A stretch of DNA of 64,000 bases from Dinoroseobacter sp049800775. Lineage in GTDB: Bacteria; Pseudomonadota; Alphaproteobacteria; Rhodobacterales; Rhodobacteraceae. The stretch's first letter is position 1; each line of letters starts with the position of its first letter. Below the pieces are notes generated by a model. The model saw nothing but the letters and a program-made list of their open reading frames with translations, was not told where the DNA came from and ran no database searches. Made by a program: the position numbers and the translations under genes. The stretch spans positions 310,001 through 374,000 of the forward strand of contig NZ_JBNAFR010000002.1 in assembly GCF_049800775.1 (NCBI RefSeq). The letters run 5' to 3'. This document shows, in pieces, positions 6,860-15,742 of this stretch.

Positions 6860-8640
6860 CCCGCACCCCCCTGCGCCCCTTGGCCCGGATCCTCCATGCC
6901 CGCGAGACCGGGGGCAATCCCGACCTGATCGAGCGCGAGAATATCCGCCGTCGCCACGAGGTGATGCGCGACGAGTGGCGCGTGATGGCCGAGCAGCGGC
7001 TGCTTCTGGCGGCGTTTTGCTGTCTGCTTGTCTTCGGCTTTGTCGGCGCGCGGATGTGGGCGATCGCCTCGACCCCCGTGGCCGAGCCGGTTGCCGCCGT
7101 CAGCGATGCGCGGATCGACGCGACGCGGGCGGATATCGTGGACCGGAACGGGCGCGTGCTGGCGACCAATCTGGTGACCCATTCGCTCTATGCTCAGCCC
7201 CATCTGATGACCGATCCCGAGGGTTCGGCCGAGGCGCTAGCCACGCTGTTTCCGGATATGGACAGTGCGCGCCTGCGCGGCTGGTTTACCGGTGATCGCA
7301 AGTTCATCTGGCTGAAGCGGCGGATCTCGCCCGAGCAGATGCAGGCGGTCCATGACATCGGCGATCCCGGGCTGCAATTCGGCCCGCGCGAGATGCGGCT
7401 CTATCCCAATGGCGCGCTGGCTGCGCATATCCTCGGGGGCACCGGGTTTGGGCGCGAGGGCGTGCAATCCGCAGAGCTTCTGGGCGTGGCCGGGGTCGAG
7501 AAGGCGATGAATGCCCGGCTCAGCGATCCGGCGACGGCGGGCACCCCGCTCGCGCTGTCGATTGACCTGACCATTCAGGCGGTGATCGAGGATGTGCTGG
7601 GCTCAGGCATGCGCCTGATGAATGCCAAGGGCGCGGCGGCGGTGCTGATGCATGCCCATACGGGCGAGATCCGCGCCATGGCCTCGTTGCCGGATTTCGA
7701 TCCCAACACCCGCCCGCAACCGCTGGTCGAGGGGGAGGCCGGGGACAGCCCGCTCTTCAACCGCGCTGTGCAGGGGGTCTACGAGCTCGGCTCGTCCTTC
7801 AAGATTTTCACGGCCGCTCAGGCGCTTGAGCTGGGGCTCGCGAACCCGAACACGATGATCGACACGACCAGCCCCATGCGCTGGGGGCGTCACAAGATCG
7901 GTGATTTCCGGAATTACGGGCCCGAGCTGAGCCTGACGGATGTCATCGTCAAAAGCTCGAATGTGGGCACGGCCCGGCTCGCGCTGGAGATCGGCGGCAA
8001 GCGGCAGCGGGAATTCCTCGACGCGCTGGGCTTTCTCGCGCCAACGCCGGTTGAGATGATCGAAGCGCCCGGTGCGCGGCCGCTCTGGCCCGAGAGCTGG
8101 GCGGATATCCACACCATGACCATCAGCTATGGCCATGGGATCTCGACCTCGCCGCTGCATCTGGCGGCGGGTTACGCGTCGCTCCTCAATGGCGGGACCA
8201 AGGTGACGCCCACGCTTTTGCGGCAGGGCGCGCCCGTGGTCGGGCCGCGCCTTGTGTCTGAGGCAACTTCTGCTGCGGCGCGGGACATGCTGCATCAGGT
8301 GGTCGAGCGGGGCACGGCCAGCTTTGGCCGCATCCCGGGCTATGCGATCGGCGGCAAGACCGGCACGGCGGACAAGCCTCGCGCCGCCGGGGGCGGGTAT
8401 TACGAGGACAAGGTGATCGCCACCTTCGCCTCGGTCTTTCCGGCGGATGATCCGGAATACATCCTGATCGTGACGCTGGATGAGCCGGTGGAAACCTCGG
8501 GCACCGAGCCGCGCCGCACGGCCGGTTGGACGGCTGTGCCCGTTTCGGCAGAAATCACACGCCGGATCGTTCCGCTTCTGGGGCTGCGCCCAAGCGTTGA
8601 ATATCTCGGAGATCCTGAGATAACGCTCGCACGCAACTAA
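6856..8640 (+). CDS. ftsI: Septal peptidoglycan transpeptidase FtsI (PBP3)
   Basis: Class B penicillin-binding protein that cross-links septal peptidoglycan together with FtsW. The 594 aa comprise a cytoplasmic N-terminus, one membrane anchor near residues 50-70 (LLLAAFCCLLVFGFVGARMW), a pedestal domain beginning RADIVDRNGRVLATNL, and the transpeptidase domain. The active-site motifs are all present: S313-S-F-K316, S367-S-N369 and K501-T-G. Its ATG overlaps the ftsL stop. About 16 bp separate it from the chosen murE start. Confidence 0.97.
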   Translation: MTRTPLRPLARILHARETGGNPDLIERENIRRRHEVMRDEWRVMAEQRLLLAAFCCLLVFGFVGARMWAIASTPVAEPVAAVSDARIDATRADIVDRNGRVLATNLVTHSLYAQPHLMTDPEGSAEALATLFPDMDSARLRGWFTGDRKFIWLKRRISPEQMQAVHDIGDPGLQFGPREMRLYPNGALAAHILGGTGFGREGVQSAELLGVAGVEKAMNARLSDPATAGTPLALSIDLTIQAVIEDVLGSGMRLMNAKGAAAVLMHAHTGEIRAMASLPDFDPNTRPQPLVEGEAGDSPLFNRAVQGVYELGSSFKIFTAAQALELGLANPNTMIDTTSPMRWGRHKIGDFRNYGPELSLTDVIVKSSNVGTARLALEIGGKRQREFLDALGFLAPTPVEMIEAPGARPLWPESWADIHTMTISYGHGISTSPLHLAAGYASLLNGGTKVTPTLLRQGAPVVGPRLVSEATSAAARDMLHQVVERGTASFGRIPGYAIGGKTGTADKPRAAGGGYYEDKVIATFASVFPADDPEYILIVTLDEPVETSGTEPRRTAGWTAVPVSAEITRRIVPLLGLRPSVEYLGDPEITLARN

Positions 8641-8656
8641 GCAGGGGGTGCGGGTC

Positions 8657-10162
8657 ATGGGGGACCGGCAAGACGGCGGACGCGACGCGGAATACGGGCC
8701 GAAATCGCTGACCGAGCTGGGCTTTCCCGGAGGCGGCAAGCCGGTGACCGGGCTTGCGCTGGACAGCCGCGAGGTGCGCGACGGCTACCTCTTTGCCGCG
8801 CTGCCGGGCAGCCGTGTCCATGGCGGCGAGTTCATCCAATATGCCCTGCGCATGGGGGCGGGCGCGATCCTGACCGATGCGGAAGGGGCCGAGATCGCGA
8901 GGGAGGCGCTTGCGGCCTCGGAGGCGCGGCTGATCGTGGCCGAGGACCCGCGGCAGGCCTTTTCTGCCGCTGCCGCCCTGTGGTTCGGCGCGCAGCCCGG
9001 CATCATGGTCGGTGTCACGGGCACGAACGGCAAGACGTCGGTGTCCAGTTTTACCCGACAGCTCTGGCAGGGGCTGGGTCATGCTTCGGCCAATATCGGC
9101 ACCACCGGGATCGAAGGAGATTTCGCAGCCGAGCTCGCCCATACTACGCCGGACCCGCTGACCCTGCATCGGGCGCTGGCCGAGATGGCCGCAGCCGGGA
9201 TCACCCATGCGGCGATGGAAGCCTCGTCCCACGGCCTTGACCAGCGGCGTCTCGACGGGGTGCGGCTCTCGGCGGCGGGGTTCACGAATTTCACGCAGGA
9301 TCATCTGGACTATCACGAGACCTTCGCGGCCTATTTTGCCGCCAAGGCCGGGCTCTTTACCCGGGTGCTCGGGGATACGGGCATGGCGGTGATCAATCTC
9401 GATGACCCGCGCGGGGCGGATATGATGGCTCTGGCCCATACCTCGGGCGCGGATCTTCTGACCGTGGGCCAGCACAAGGACGCCATGCTGCGCCTGACCG
9501 CGCAGCGTTACGATGCCGATGGGCAGGAAATGCGCTTTACCTGGAAGGGCAGCGCGCATCAGGCCCGGTTGGAGCTCGTGGGCGGGTTTCAGGCGGCGAA
9601 TGTGCTCGTGGCCATGGGGCTGGTGATGGCGACAGGCGCGCAGGTGAGCGATCTGGTCCCGCTGCTGCCGCGGTTGAAGACCGTGCGCGGGCGGATGCAG
9701 AAGGTGGCGCGCCGGGCCAACGGGGCGACGGTCTTTGTCGATTACGCCCATACGCCGGATGCCCTGAAGACCGCGTTGCGCGCGCTGCGGCCCCATGTGC
9801 TGGGCCGCCTGGTCGTCGTCTTTGGCGCGGGCGGAGACCGGGATGCAAGCAAACGCCCCTTGATGGGGCAGGCGGCGGCGGATGAGGCGGATGTGATCTT
9901 CGTGACCGATGACAATCCCCGCTCCGAGGATCCGGCCCTGATCCGCGCGCAGGTCAAGGCGGGCTGTCCCGAGGCGACCGAGGTGGGCGACCGGGCCGAG
10001 GCGATCCTGCGCGGGGTCGATGCGCTTGGCCCCGGGGATGTCCTGTTGATTGCGGGCAAGGGGCATGAGACGGGCCAGACCGTCGGCGATACGGTCTATC
10101 CCTTTGATGATGCGGAACAGGCCAGCGTTGCCGTGGCCGCTCTGGAAGGCCGGCTCGCATGA
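8657..10162 (+). CDS. murE: UDP-MurNAc-L-alanyl-D-glutamate--meso-DAP ligase MurE
   Basis: Adds the third residue of the stem peptide. The 501-aa protein has the Mur ligase P-loop (GVTGTNGKTSVSSF) and the DNPR motif (DDNPRSEDP) that selects meso-diaminopimelate over lysine, so the cell wall should be of the A1-gamma type. The start taken is ATG 8657, after AGGGGG at 8643-8648; an in-frame GTG at 8648 would overlap that ribosome binding site. The stop overlaps the murF start by ATGA. Confidence 0.96.
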   Translation: MGDRQDGGRDAEYGPKSLTELGFPGGGKPVTGLALDSREVRDGYLFAALPGSRVHGGEFIQYALRMGAGAILTDAEGAEIAREALAASEARLIVAEDPRQAFSAAAALWFGAQPGIMVGVTGTNGKTSVSSFTRQLWQGLGHASANIGTTGIEGDFAAELAHTTPDPLTLHRALAEMAAAGITHAAMEASSHGLDQRRLDGVRLSAAGFTNFTQDHLDYHETFAAYFAAKAGLFTRVLGDTGMAVINLDDPRGADMMALAHTSGADLLTVGQHKDAMLRLTAQRYDADGQEMRFTWKGSAHQARLELVGGFQAANVLVAMGLVMATGAQVSDLVPLLPRLKTVRGRMQKVARRANGATVFVDYAHTPDALKTALRALRPHVLGRLVVVFGAGGDRDASKRPLMGQAAADEADVIFVTDDNPRSEDPALIRAQVKAGCPEATEVGDRAEAILRGVDALGPGDVLLIAGKGHETGQTVGDTVYPFDDAEQASVAVAALEGRLA

Positions 10163-11613
10163 CCGCGCCGCTTTGGACCGCCGCCGAGGCCGCTGCCGCC
10201 ACGGGGGGCACGGCCCATGGGGATTGGACCGTTTCGGGCGTCTCCATCGACACGCGCGAAATGGCGCCGGGGGATCTGTTCGTCGCGCTAAGGGCCGTGC
10301 GGGACGGGCATGACTTCGTTGCGGCGGCTCTCGAGGCCGGGGCAGGGGCGGCTTTGGTGTCGCGCATCCCCGATGGGGTCCCTTCGGACGCGCCGCTGCT
10401 GCTGGTTGCGGATGTTCAGGCTGCGCTTGAGGATCTGGGCCGCGTGGCGCGGTCCCGCACGCGGGCCCGCGTGGTCGCGATCACCGGCTCTGTGGGCAAG
10501 ACATCGGCAAAGGAAATGCTCCGGGCCGCGCTGTCCTCGCAGGGCCGCGTGCACGCGGCCGTGCGCAGTTTCAACAATCACTGGGGCGTTCCGCTCACGC
10601 TCGCCCGGATGCCGGTGGAGACCGACTATGCGGTGATCGAGATCGGCATGAACCATCCCGGCGAGATCGCACCACTGGCGCGCATGGCCCGCCCCCATGC
10701 CGCGCTGATCACGACAATCGCCGCCGCCCATCTTGAGGCGTTGGGCTCCCTCGAAGGGATTGCCGAGGAAAAGGCGACGATCTTCGAGGGGCTCACGGAT
10801 GCAGGGCTCGCGATGATCCCCGGCGATCTGGCGCAAACACCGATCCTGCGCGCGGCGGCCGAAGCCGCCGGGGCGCGGATCGAAAGCTTTGGCGCCGGTA
10901 CGGGGAATTCCCATATCCTTCAGGACCCGCACGTGGCGGGCGAGTGCGCAGTGGCGCGGGCGCAGCTGGCGGGGATGCCGCTCGCCCTGAAAATTGCGAC
11001 ACCGGGCACCCATTTTCTGGAAACCGCACTGGGGGTACTGGCGATTGCCGCCGGGATCGGTGCCGACCCGGCCGAGGCACTGCTCGGATTGGCGCAATGG
11101 GCCCCACCGGCAGGGCGCGGCACGCGCGAGGCGCTGCAGCTCGACCCGGCGATCGAGACGCTGACGGCTGATCTCATCGATGACGCGTTCAACGCCAATC
11201 CGACCTCCATGGGCGCAGCGCTCACCATGCTGGCTGCCAGCCAGCCCGCCCATGATATCGGACGCATCGCCAAGGGGCGTCGGATCGCGATCCTCGGCGA
11301 CATGCTTGAGCTGGGCCCCGAGGAGCGCGCCGAACATGCGGCCCTGGCCGATCATGAGGCCATGGAGCGCGTGGACCTCGTCCATTGCGTCGGCCCCCGC
11401 ATGCGCGCGCTCTATGACGTCCTCCCGGCCAGCCGTCAGGGCAACTGGGTCGAGACCGCTCCCGAGCTTGCCGCGCGCGCCCATACCCTGATCGATGCGG
11501 GGGACGTGGTGCTGGTCAAAGGCTCCAAGGGCAGCCGCGTCAGCCTTGTTGTTGACGCCCTGCGCAAACTTGGGCATCCCACATCGCGGCATGAGAACGA
11601 AGGATCCCCATAG
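10159..11613 (+). CDS. murF: UDP-MurNAc-tripeptide--D-Ala-D-Ala ligase MurF
   Basis: Last cytoplasmic stem-peptide ligase, joining D-Ala-D-Ala (made by Ddl further downstream) to the tripeptide. The 484 aa include the P-loop ITGSVGKTSAKEML, the SFNNHWGVPLTLARM segment and the DDAFNANPTSMGAAL motif characteristic of MurF. The start overlaps murE and the stop TAG is directly followed by the mraY ATG. Confidence 0.97.
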   Translation: MTAPLWTAAEAAAATGGTAHGDWTVSGVSIDTREMAPGDLFVALRAVRDGHDFVAAALEAGAGAALVSRIPDGVPSDAPLLLVADVQAALEDLGRVARSRTRARVVAITGSVGKTSAKEMLRAALSSQGRVHAAVRSFNNHWGVPLTLARMPVETDYAVIEIGMNHPGEIAPLARMARPHAALITTIAAAHLEALGSLEGIAEEKATIFEGLTDAGLAMIPGDLAQTPILRAAAEAAGARIESFGAGTGNSHILQDPHVAGECAVARAQLAGMPLALKIATPGTHFLETALGVLAIAAGIGADPAEALLGLAQWAPPAGRGTREALQLDPAIETLTADLIDDAFNANPTSMGAALTMLAASQPAHDIGRIAKGRRIAILGDMLELGPEERAEHAALADHEAMERVDLVHCVGPRMRALYDVLPASRQGNWVETAPELAARAHTLIDAGDVVLVKGSKGSRVSLVVDALRKLGHPTSRHENEGSP

Positions 11614-12699
11614 ATGTTGTATTGGCTGACCTCGATTTCCGATGGCGGGGACGCCTTCAACCTCTTTCGCTACATCACCTTTCGGGCGGGGGGCGCGTTT
11701 TTCACGGCGCTGATCTTCGGCTTCATCTTCGGGCGCCCGCTGATCAACCTGCTCCGCAAACGGCAGCGATTCGGCCAGCCGATCCGCGAGGACGGGCCGC
11801 AAAGCCATCTGGAGACCAAGCAGGGCACGCCGACCATGGGCGGTCTGCTGATCCTTTCGGCGCTGACCCTTGCGACCCTGCTCTGGGCGCGCTGGGACAA
11901 TGGCTATGTCTGGCTGGTCCTGTTCGTCACCGTAAGCTTCGGGCTGATCGGCTTCATGGACGACTTCCAGAAAGTGACCAAGAACACCCATGCCGGGGTC
12001 TCGGGGCGGGTGCGACTGGCCATCGGGTTCGGCATCGCCGGGGTGGCCGGGGTCGCGGCCCTGTTCCTGCATCCGGATGAGCTTTCGGGGCAGCTGGCGC
12101 TTCCTGTGTTCAAGGATACGCTGATCAACCTGTCCTTGCTGTTCATTCCGTTCTGCATGCTGGTCATCGCGGGCTCGGCCAACGCGGTGAACCTCACGGA
12201 CGGGCTCGACGGGCTGGCGATCATGCCGGTGATGATCGCGGCAGGCACGCTGGGGGTTATCGCCTACGCCGTGGGGCGCGTCGACTTCACCTCCTATCTG
12301 GATGTGCATTACGTCCCGGGCACGGGCGAGATCTTCGTCTTCACCTCGGCTCTGATCGGCGGCGGGCTCGGCTTTTTGTGGTATAACGCCCCGCCCGCAG
12401 CGGTGTTCATGGGCGATACTGGCTCTCTCGCGCTGGGCGGTGCCCTGGGCGCCATCGCAGTGGCCACCAAGCACGAGATCGTGCTCGTGGTGGTCGGTGG
12501 CCTCTTCGTGGTCGAGGCGCTCTCGGTCATCATCCAGGTCGCCTACTTCAAGAAAACTGGCAAGCGCGTCTTTCTCATGGCCCCGATTCACCACCATTTT
12601 GAAAAGAAGGGCTGGCAGGAAAGCCAGATCGTGATCCGCTTCTGGATCATCTCCCTGATCCTCGCCCTGATCGGCCTGGCCACGCTCAAGGTGCGTTGA
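11614..12699 (+). CDS. mraY: Phospho-MurNAc-pentapeptide transferase MraY
   Basis: Polytopic inner-membrane enzyme that makes lipid I from UDP-MurNAc-pentapeptide and undecaprenyl phosphate. At 361 aa with about ten hydrophobic segments it has the family size. The catalytic motifs are visible: DDFQKVTKNTHAG (Asp pair near residue 115), NLTDGLDGLA, MGDTGSLALGG, and the uridine-binding histidine loop APIHHHFEKKGW. It follows murF with no spacer. Confidence 0.98.
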   Translation: MLYWLTSISDGGDAFNLFRYITFRAGGAFFTALIFGFIFGRPLINLLRKRQRFGQPIREDGPQSHLETKQGTPTMGGLLILSALTLATLLWARWDNGYVWLVLFVTVSFGLIGFMDDFQKVTKNTHAGVSGRVRLAIGFGIAGVAGVAALFLHPDELSGQLALPVFKDTLINLSLLFIPFCMLVIAGSANAVNLTDGLDGLAIMPVMIAAGTLGVIAYAVGRVDFTSYLDVHYVPGTGEIFVFTSALIGGGLGFLWYNAPPAAVFMGDTGSLALGGALGAIAVATKHEIVLVVVGGLFVVEALSVIIQVAYFKKTGKRVFLMAPIHHHFEKKGWQESQIVIRFWIISLILALIGLATLKVR

Positions 12700-12735
12700 C
12701 GCCGGAGCACCCGGGCGCGCCGCGTCTGACTTAAG

Positions 12736-12760
12736 TCTCCAAATATCCCCGCCGGAGGCT
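12736..12760. repeat. Rhodobacteraceae-type intergenic repeat fragment
   Basis: The 169-bp mraY-murD gap contains TCTCCAAATATCCCCGCCGG followed by AGGCT. Its reverse complement, beginning AGCCTCCGGCGGGGATATTT, resembles a short interspersed sequence that I recall from many Rhodobacteraceae intergenic regions. No second full copy was noticed in this window, so the assignment rests on memory of other genomes. Confidence 0.35.
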
Positions 12761-12868
12761 CCCGCATTTGCCAGAAACACGCCAGCGGATCACGGGGCCG
12801 GGCGGGCGCATCTTGCCGCCGCGGCGCACCCGGTGCATCTTGCCGCCGAACCTGCGAAAGGAGCCGCC

Positions 12869-14263
12869 ATGATCCCTGTCCGAGGCTATTCCGGCCAGTC
12901 CGTCGCCGTGCTCGGGCTGGGCCGCTCCGGGCTTGCAACGGCCCGTGCGCTCAAGGCCGGGGGGGCGATCCCGCTCTGTTGGGATGACAATGCCGAGGCG
13001 CGCGGGCGCGCCGAGGCCGAAGGGTTCGCGACCACGCCCCTCAAACACCCGGACGCCTGGGACGGGATCACGGCGCTCATCACCTCCCCGGGTATCCCGC
13101 ATCTCTACCCCGCGCCCAACCCGGTGATTGCCCAGGCCCTCGCCCGGGGCATTCCGGTGGACAATGACATCGGGCTTTTCTTTCGCTCTTTCGCGACGCC
13201 GGACTGGGATCATTTCGACCAGCCCCCGCGCGTCATCGCGGTCACCGGATCGAACGGAAAATCCACCACCTCCGCCCTGATCCACCACGTGCTGAGCGAA
13301 GCCGGGCGGTCGGTGCAGCTAGCGGGCAATATCGGGCGCGGCGTGCTGGATATCGATCCCGGTGAAGAGGGCAGCGTCGTGGTGCTGGAGCTGTCAAGCT
13401 ACCAGACCGAGCTTGCCCGCGCGCTGACCCCGGACATCGCCGTCTTCACAAATCTCAGCCCGGATCATCTGGACCGCCATGGAGGGATGGGGGGGTATTT
13501 CGCGGCCAAGCGGCGGCTTTTCACCATCGGGGGGCCGGATCGCGCGATCATCGGCGTGGATGAGGCCGAGGGCCAGTTCCTCGCCAATCAGCTCACCGTG
13601 GCGCCCAGCGATGACCGGGTGATCCGTATCACCTCCGCCAAACCCTCGGGATCCGGTTGGCTGGTGAGCACGCGCAAGGGCTTTCTCGCCGAGCATCGCA
13701 AGGGGCGACAGGCCGGGTCGATCGACCTGCGCGCGACCCCGGGCCTTCCGGGCGCGCATAACCACCAGAACGCGGCTTGTGCCTATGCGGCCTGTCGCAG
13801 TCTTGGCCTCGCGCCGCGGATCATCGAGGATGCGTTCCAGACCTTTGCCGGTCTGCCCCATCGCAGCCAGATCGTCGGCACCCGCAACGGCGTCACCTTC
13901 GTCAATGACAGCAAGGCCACCAATGTGGACAGCGCGGCCAAGGCGCTGCAGGCCTTTGGGGCCATCCGATGGATTGCCGGAGGGCTTGAGAAAGAGGGCG
14001 GTCTGGGGGCGCTTACGGATCATCTGGGATCCGTCCGCAAGGCCTATCTGATCGGGCGTTCGGCGCGGGAGTTCGCGCTGGGCATCACCGAAACCCCCCA
14101 TGCGATCTGCGAAACGATGGCCGTGGCCGTGGCGCAGGCGGTGGAGGAGGCGGAGCCGGGCGATACGGTGCTCCTCGCGCCAGCGGCGGCTAGCTTTGAT
14201 CAATACGACAATTTCGAACAGCGCGGCGAGGATTTCATGGCCGAGGTCGCCAGATATCTCTGA
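12869..14263 (+). CDS. murD: UDP-MurNAc-L-alanine--D-glutamate ligase MurD
   Basis: Adds D-glutamate as the second residue of the stem peptide. The 464-aa protein starts at ATG 12869 with an AAAGGAG ribosome binding site. It has the N-terminal nucleotide-like fold (VAVLGLGRSGLATARAL), the P-loop TGSNGKSTTSALI, the SSYQTEL segment and the NDSKATNVDSAAKAL motif. It is the last gene of the first dcw block: 3 bp later a convergent uronate gene begins, and ftsW is 11.7 kb away. Confidence 0.97.
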   Translation: MIPVRGYSGQSVAVLGLGRSGLATARALKAGGAIPLCWDDNAEARGRAEAEGFATTPLKHPDAWDGITALITSPGIPHLYPAPNPVIAQALARGIPVDNDIGLFFRSFATPDWDHFDQPPRVIAVTGSNGKSTTSALIHHVLSEAGRSVQLAGNIGRGVLDIDPGEEGSVVVLELSSYQTELARALTPDIAVFTNLSPDHLDRHGGMGGYFAAKRRLFTIGGPDRAIIGVDEAEGQFLANQLTVAPSDDRVIRITSAKPSGSGWLVSTRKGFLAEHRKGRQAGSIDLRATPGLPGAHNHQNAACAYAACRSLGLAPRIIEDAFQTFAGLPHRSQIVGTRNGVTFVNDSKATNVDSAAKALQAFGAIRWIAGGLEKEGGLGALTDHLGSVRKAYLIGRSAREFALGITETPHAICETMAVAVAQAVEEAEPGDTVLLAPAAASFDQYDNFEQRGEDFMAEVARYL

Positions 14264-14266
14264 GCC

Positions 14267-15742
14267 TCAGGGCCGGGTCAGCCGCTCTGCGGTGCGGATC
14301 ACACCGTCGCTCAGGATGGACCTCAGCAGGCCAGTCACCGCGTCACGCCAATCCGGCGCGGCAAAGAGCTCCGGGGGGAGCAGACCCGGCAGGTTTGCGA
14401 GCGCGCTTAGGATGTCTTCGGCGCACCGCGTAGCGGAGAGCGCTCGCGCAATCTCCGCCTCTTTCGGATCCCGAAGGGGATAGCGCGTCCCGGTCTCGGT
14501 CTCGCCAAGCAGGTAGCGCAGCCAGCAGGCCGTGGCGAAGGCGTAGGTCTGAATTGGGGCGCCGCTTGCAAGCGCCTCCGCCGCCGGGGCGAAGATCCGC
14601 GGGGGCATCTTCTGACTGCCATCCATGGCGATCTGGTAGGTCGCATGGGCGATGCTGGGGTTGTCGAACCGCGCGATCAGGGCTTGCGCATAGTCGCCAT
14701 AATCCAGCCCGGGCAGGGGGGGTAGCCCGGCGCTCACCGCCGTCAGGTGCCGCGTCAGGCACGCGCGCAGGGGCGGGGTGTCGAGGCAAGCGCTCACGGT
14801 TTCCAGCCCAGCCACATGCCCGGCATATGCCAGCAGCGAATGCGATCCGTTCAGCATGCGCAACTTCATGTGTTCATACGGTGTGACGCGGCTTGCGAAG
14901 ATCGCGCCCGCCGCCTCCCACTGGGGGCGGCCATGGGGGAAGTCGTCTTCGAGGACCCATTGGCTGAAGGGTTCGCATTGCACCGGGGCGGCGTCGCGCA
15001 GGCCACAGAGGGTTTGGGCCTCGGCGAGATCAGCTTCGGTCGTTTGGGGGGTGATCCGGTCGACCATGGTGGCCGGGAAGGCCACATGATCATCGATCCA
15101 TCCCACCAGATCCGGCGCGGCCTCCTGCGCTAAGTCGCGCACCACCCTGCGCAAGACATGGCCATTCTCGGGCAGGTTATCGCAGCTCAGCAGGGTCACG
15201 CCGCCGGCCCCTGTTTCGCGACGTTGGCGCAGCGTTTGAACCAGCAAGCCGGGCACGGTCGCTGGCTCGTCAGGGTTGGCGAGGTCAGCCGCGATCTCGG
15301 GCAGATCGGGATCCAGCCCGCCCGATTGCGCCGAGATGCCATAGGCTTTCTCGGTCACGGTGAGGCTGATGATCCGGGTCGCGGGGGCGCAGAGTTGCCT
15401 CAGGATTGCAGCGCGCTCCGTGCGCAGGGCGCGCGCGGCGGCGAGGCTTGCGATCAACCGGGGGCGGACGCCGTCTGCGCCGCGTTCGAGCAGGGTATAC
15501 AGCCCGTCCTGATCCGCGAGCTGTGTCGCGGTCTCGGTGGACCGCATACTGACCCCGAGGATGCGCCAGTCCCCGCCCGCCTCGGCGAGCGCCGTGTCCG
15601 TGTAAACCGCCTGATGGGCGCGGTGAAACGCCCCGAGCCCCAGATGGACGATGCCGATTCCATGTGCGGATGGGGTGTAGCGTGGATGGGCGACCCCCGG
15701 TTTGGCATGCGCCAGCGTTGCCGCGGCGAGGCGCTTATCCAT
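14267..15742 (-). CDS. uxuB: D-mannonate oxidoreductase (fructuronate reductase) UxuB
   Basis: NAD-dependent enzyme of the mannitol dehydrogenase family that interconverts D-fructuronate and D-mannonate. The 491-aa length fits. Visible motifs include GIVHLGLGAFHRAHQAVYTD at the nucleotide-binding N-terminus, LLSCDNLPENGHVL in the middle, and KLRMLNGSHSLLAYAG, which contains the catalytic Lys/Asn region. The start overlaps the end of uxuA by 8 bp, so the two are one transcript. Other members of the family use mannitol or altronate; the pairing with uxuA makes fructuronate/mannonate by far the best call. Confidence 0.88.
   Translation of the reverse strand: MDKRLAAATLAHAKPGVAHPRYTPSAHGIGIVHLGLGAFHRAHQAVYTDTALAEAGGDWRILGVSMRSTETATQLADQDGLYTLLERGADGVRPRLIASLAAARALRTERAAILRQLCAPATRIISLTVTEKAYGISAQSGGLDPDLPEIAADLANPDEPATVPGLLVQTLRQRRETGAGGVTLLSCDNLPENGHVLRRVVRDLAQEAAPDLVGWIDDHVAFPATMVDRITPQTTEADLAEAQTLCGLRDAAPVQCEPFSQWVLEDDFPHGRPQWEAAGAIFASRVTPYEHMKLRMLNGSHSLLAYAGHVAGLETVSACLDTPPLRACLTRHLTAVSAGLPPLPGLDYGDYAQALIARFDNPSIAHATYQIAMDGSQKMPPRIFAPAAEALASGAPIQTYAFATACWLRYLLGETETGTRYPLRDPKEAEIARALSATRCAEDILSALANLPGLLPPELFAAPDWRDAVTGLLRSILSDGVIRTAERLTRP

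Noticed and set aside
10288..12780. Very long minus-strand open frame (830 codons) opposite murF and mraY
   Set aside because: It mirrors codon positions of the real genes, is rich in Arg/His/Gln/Gly without domain motifs, and lacks a ribosome binding site. It is a GC-skew artefact.
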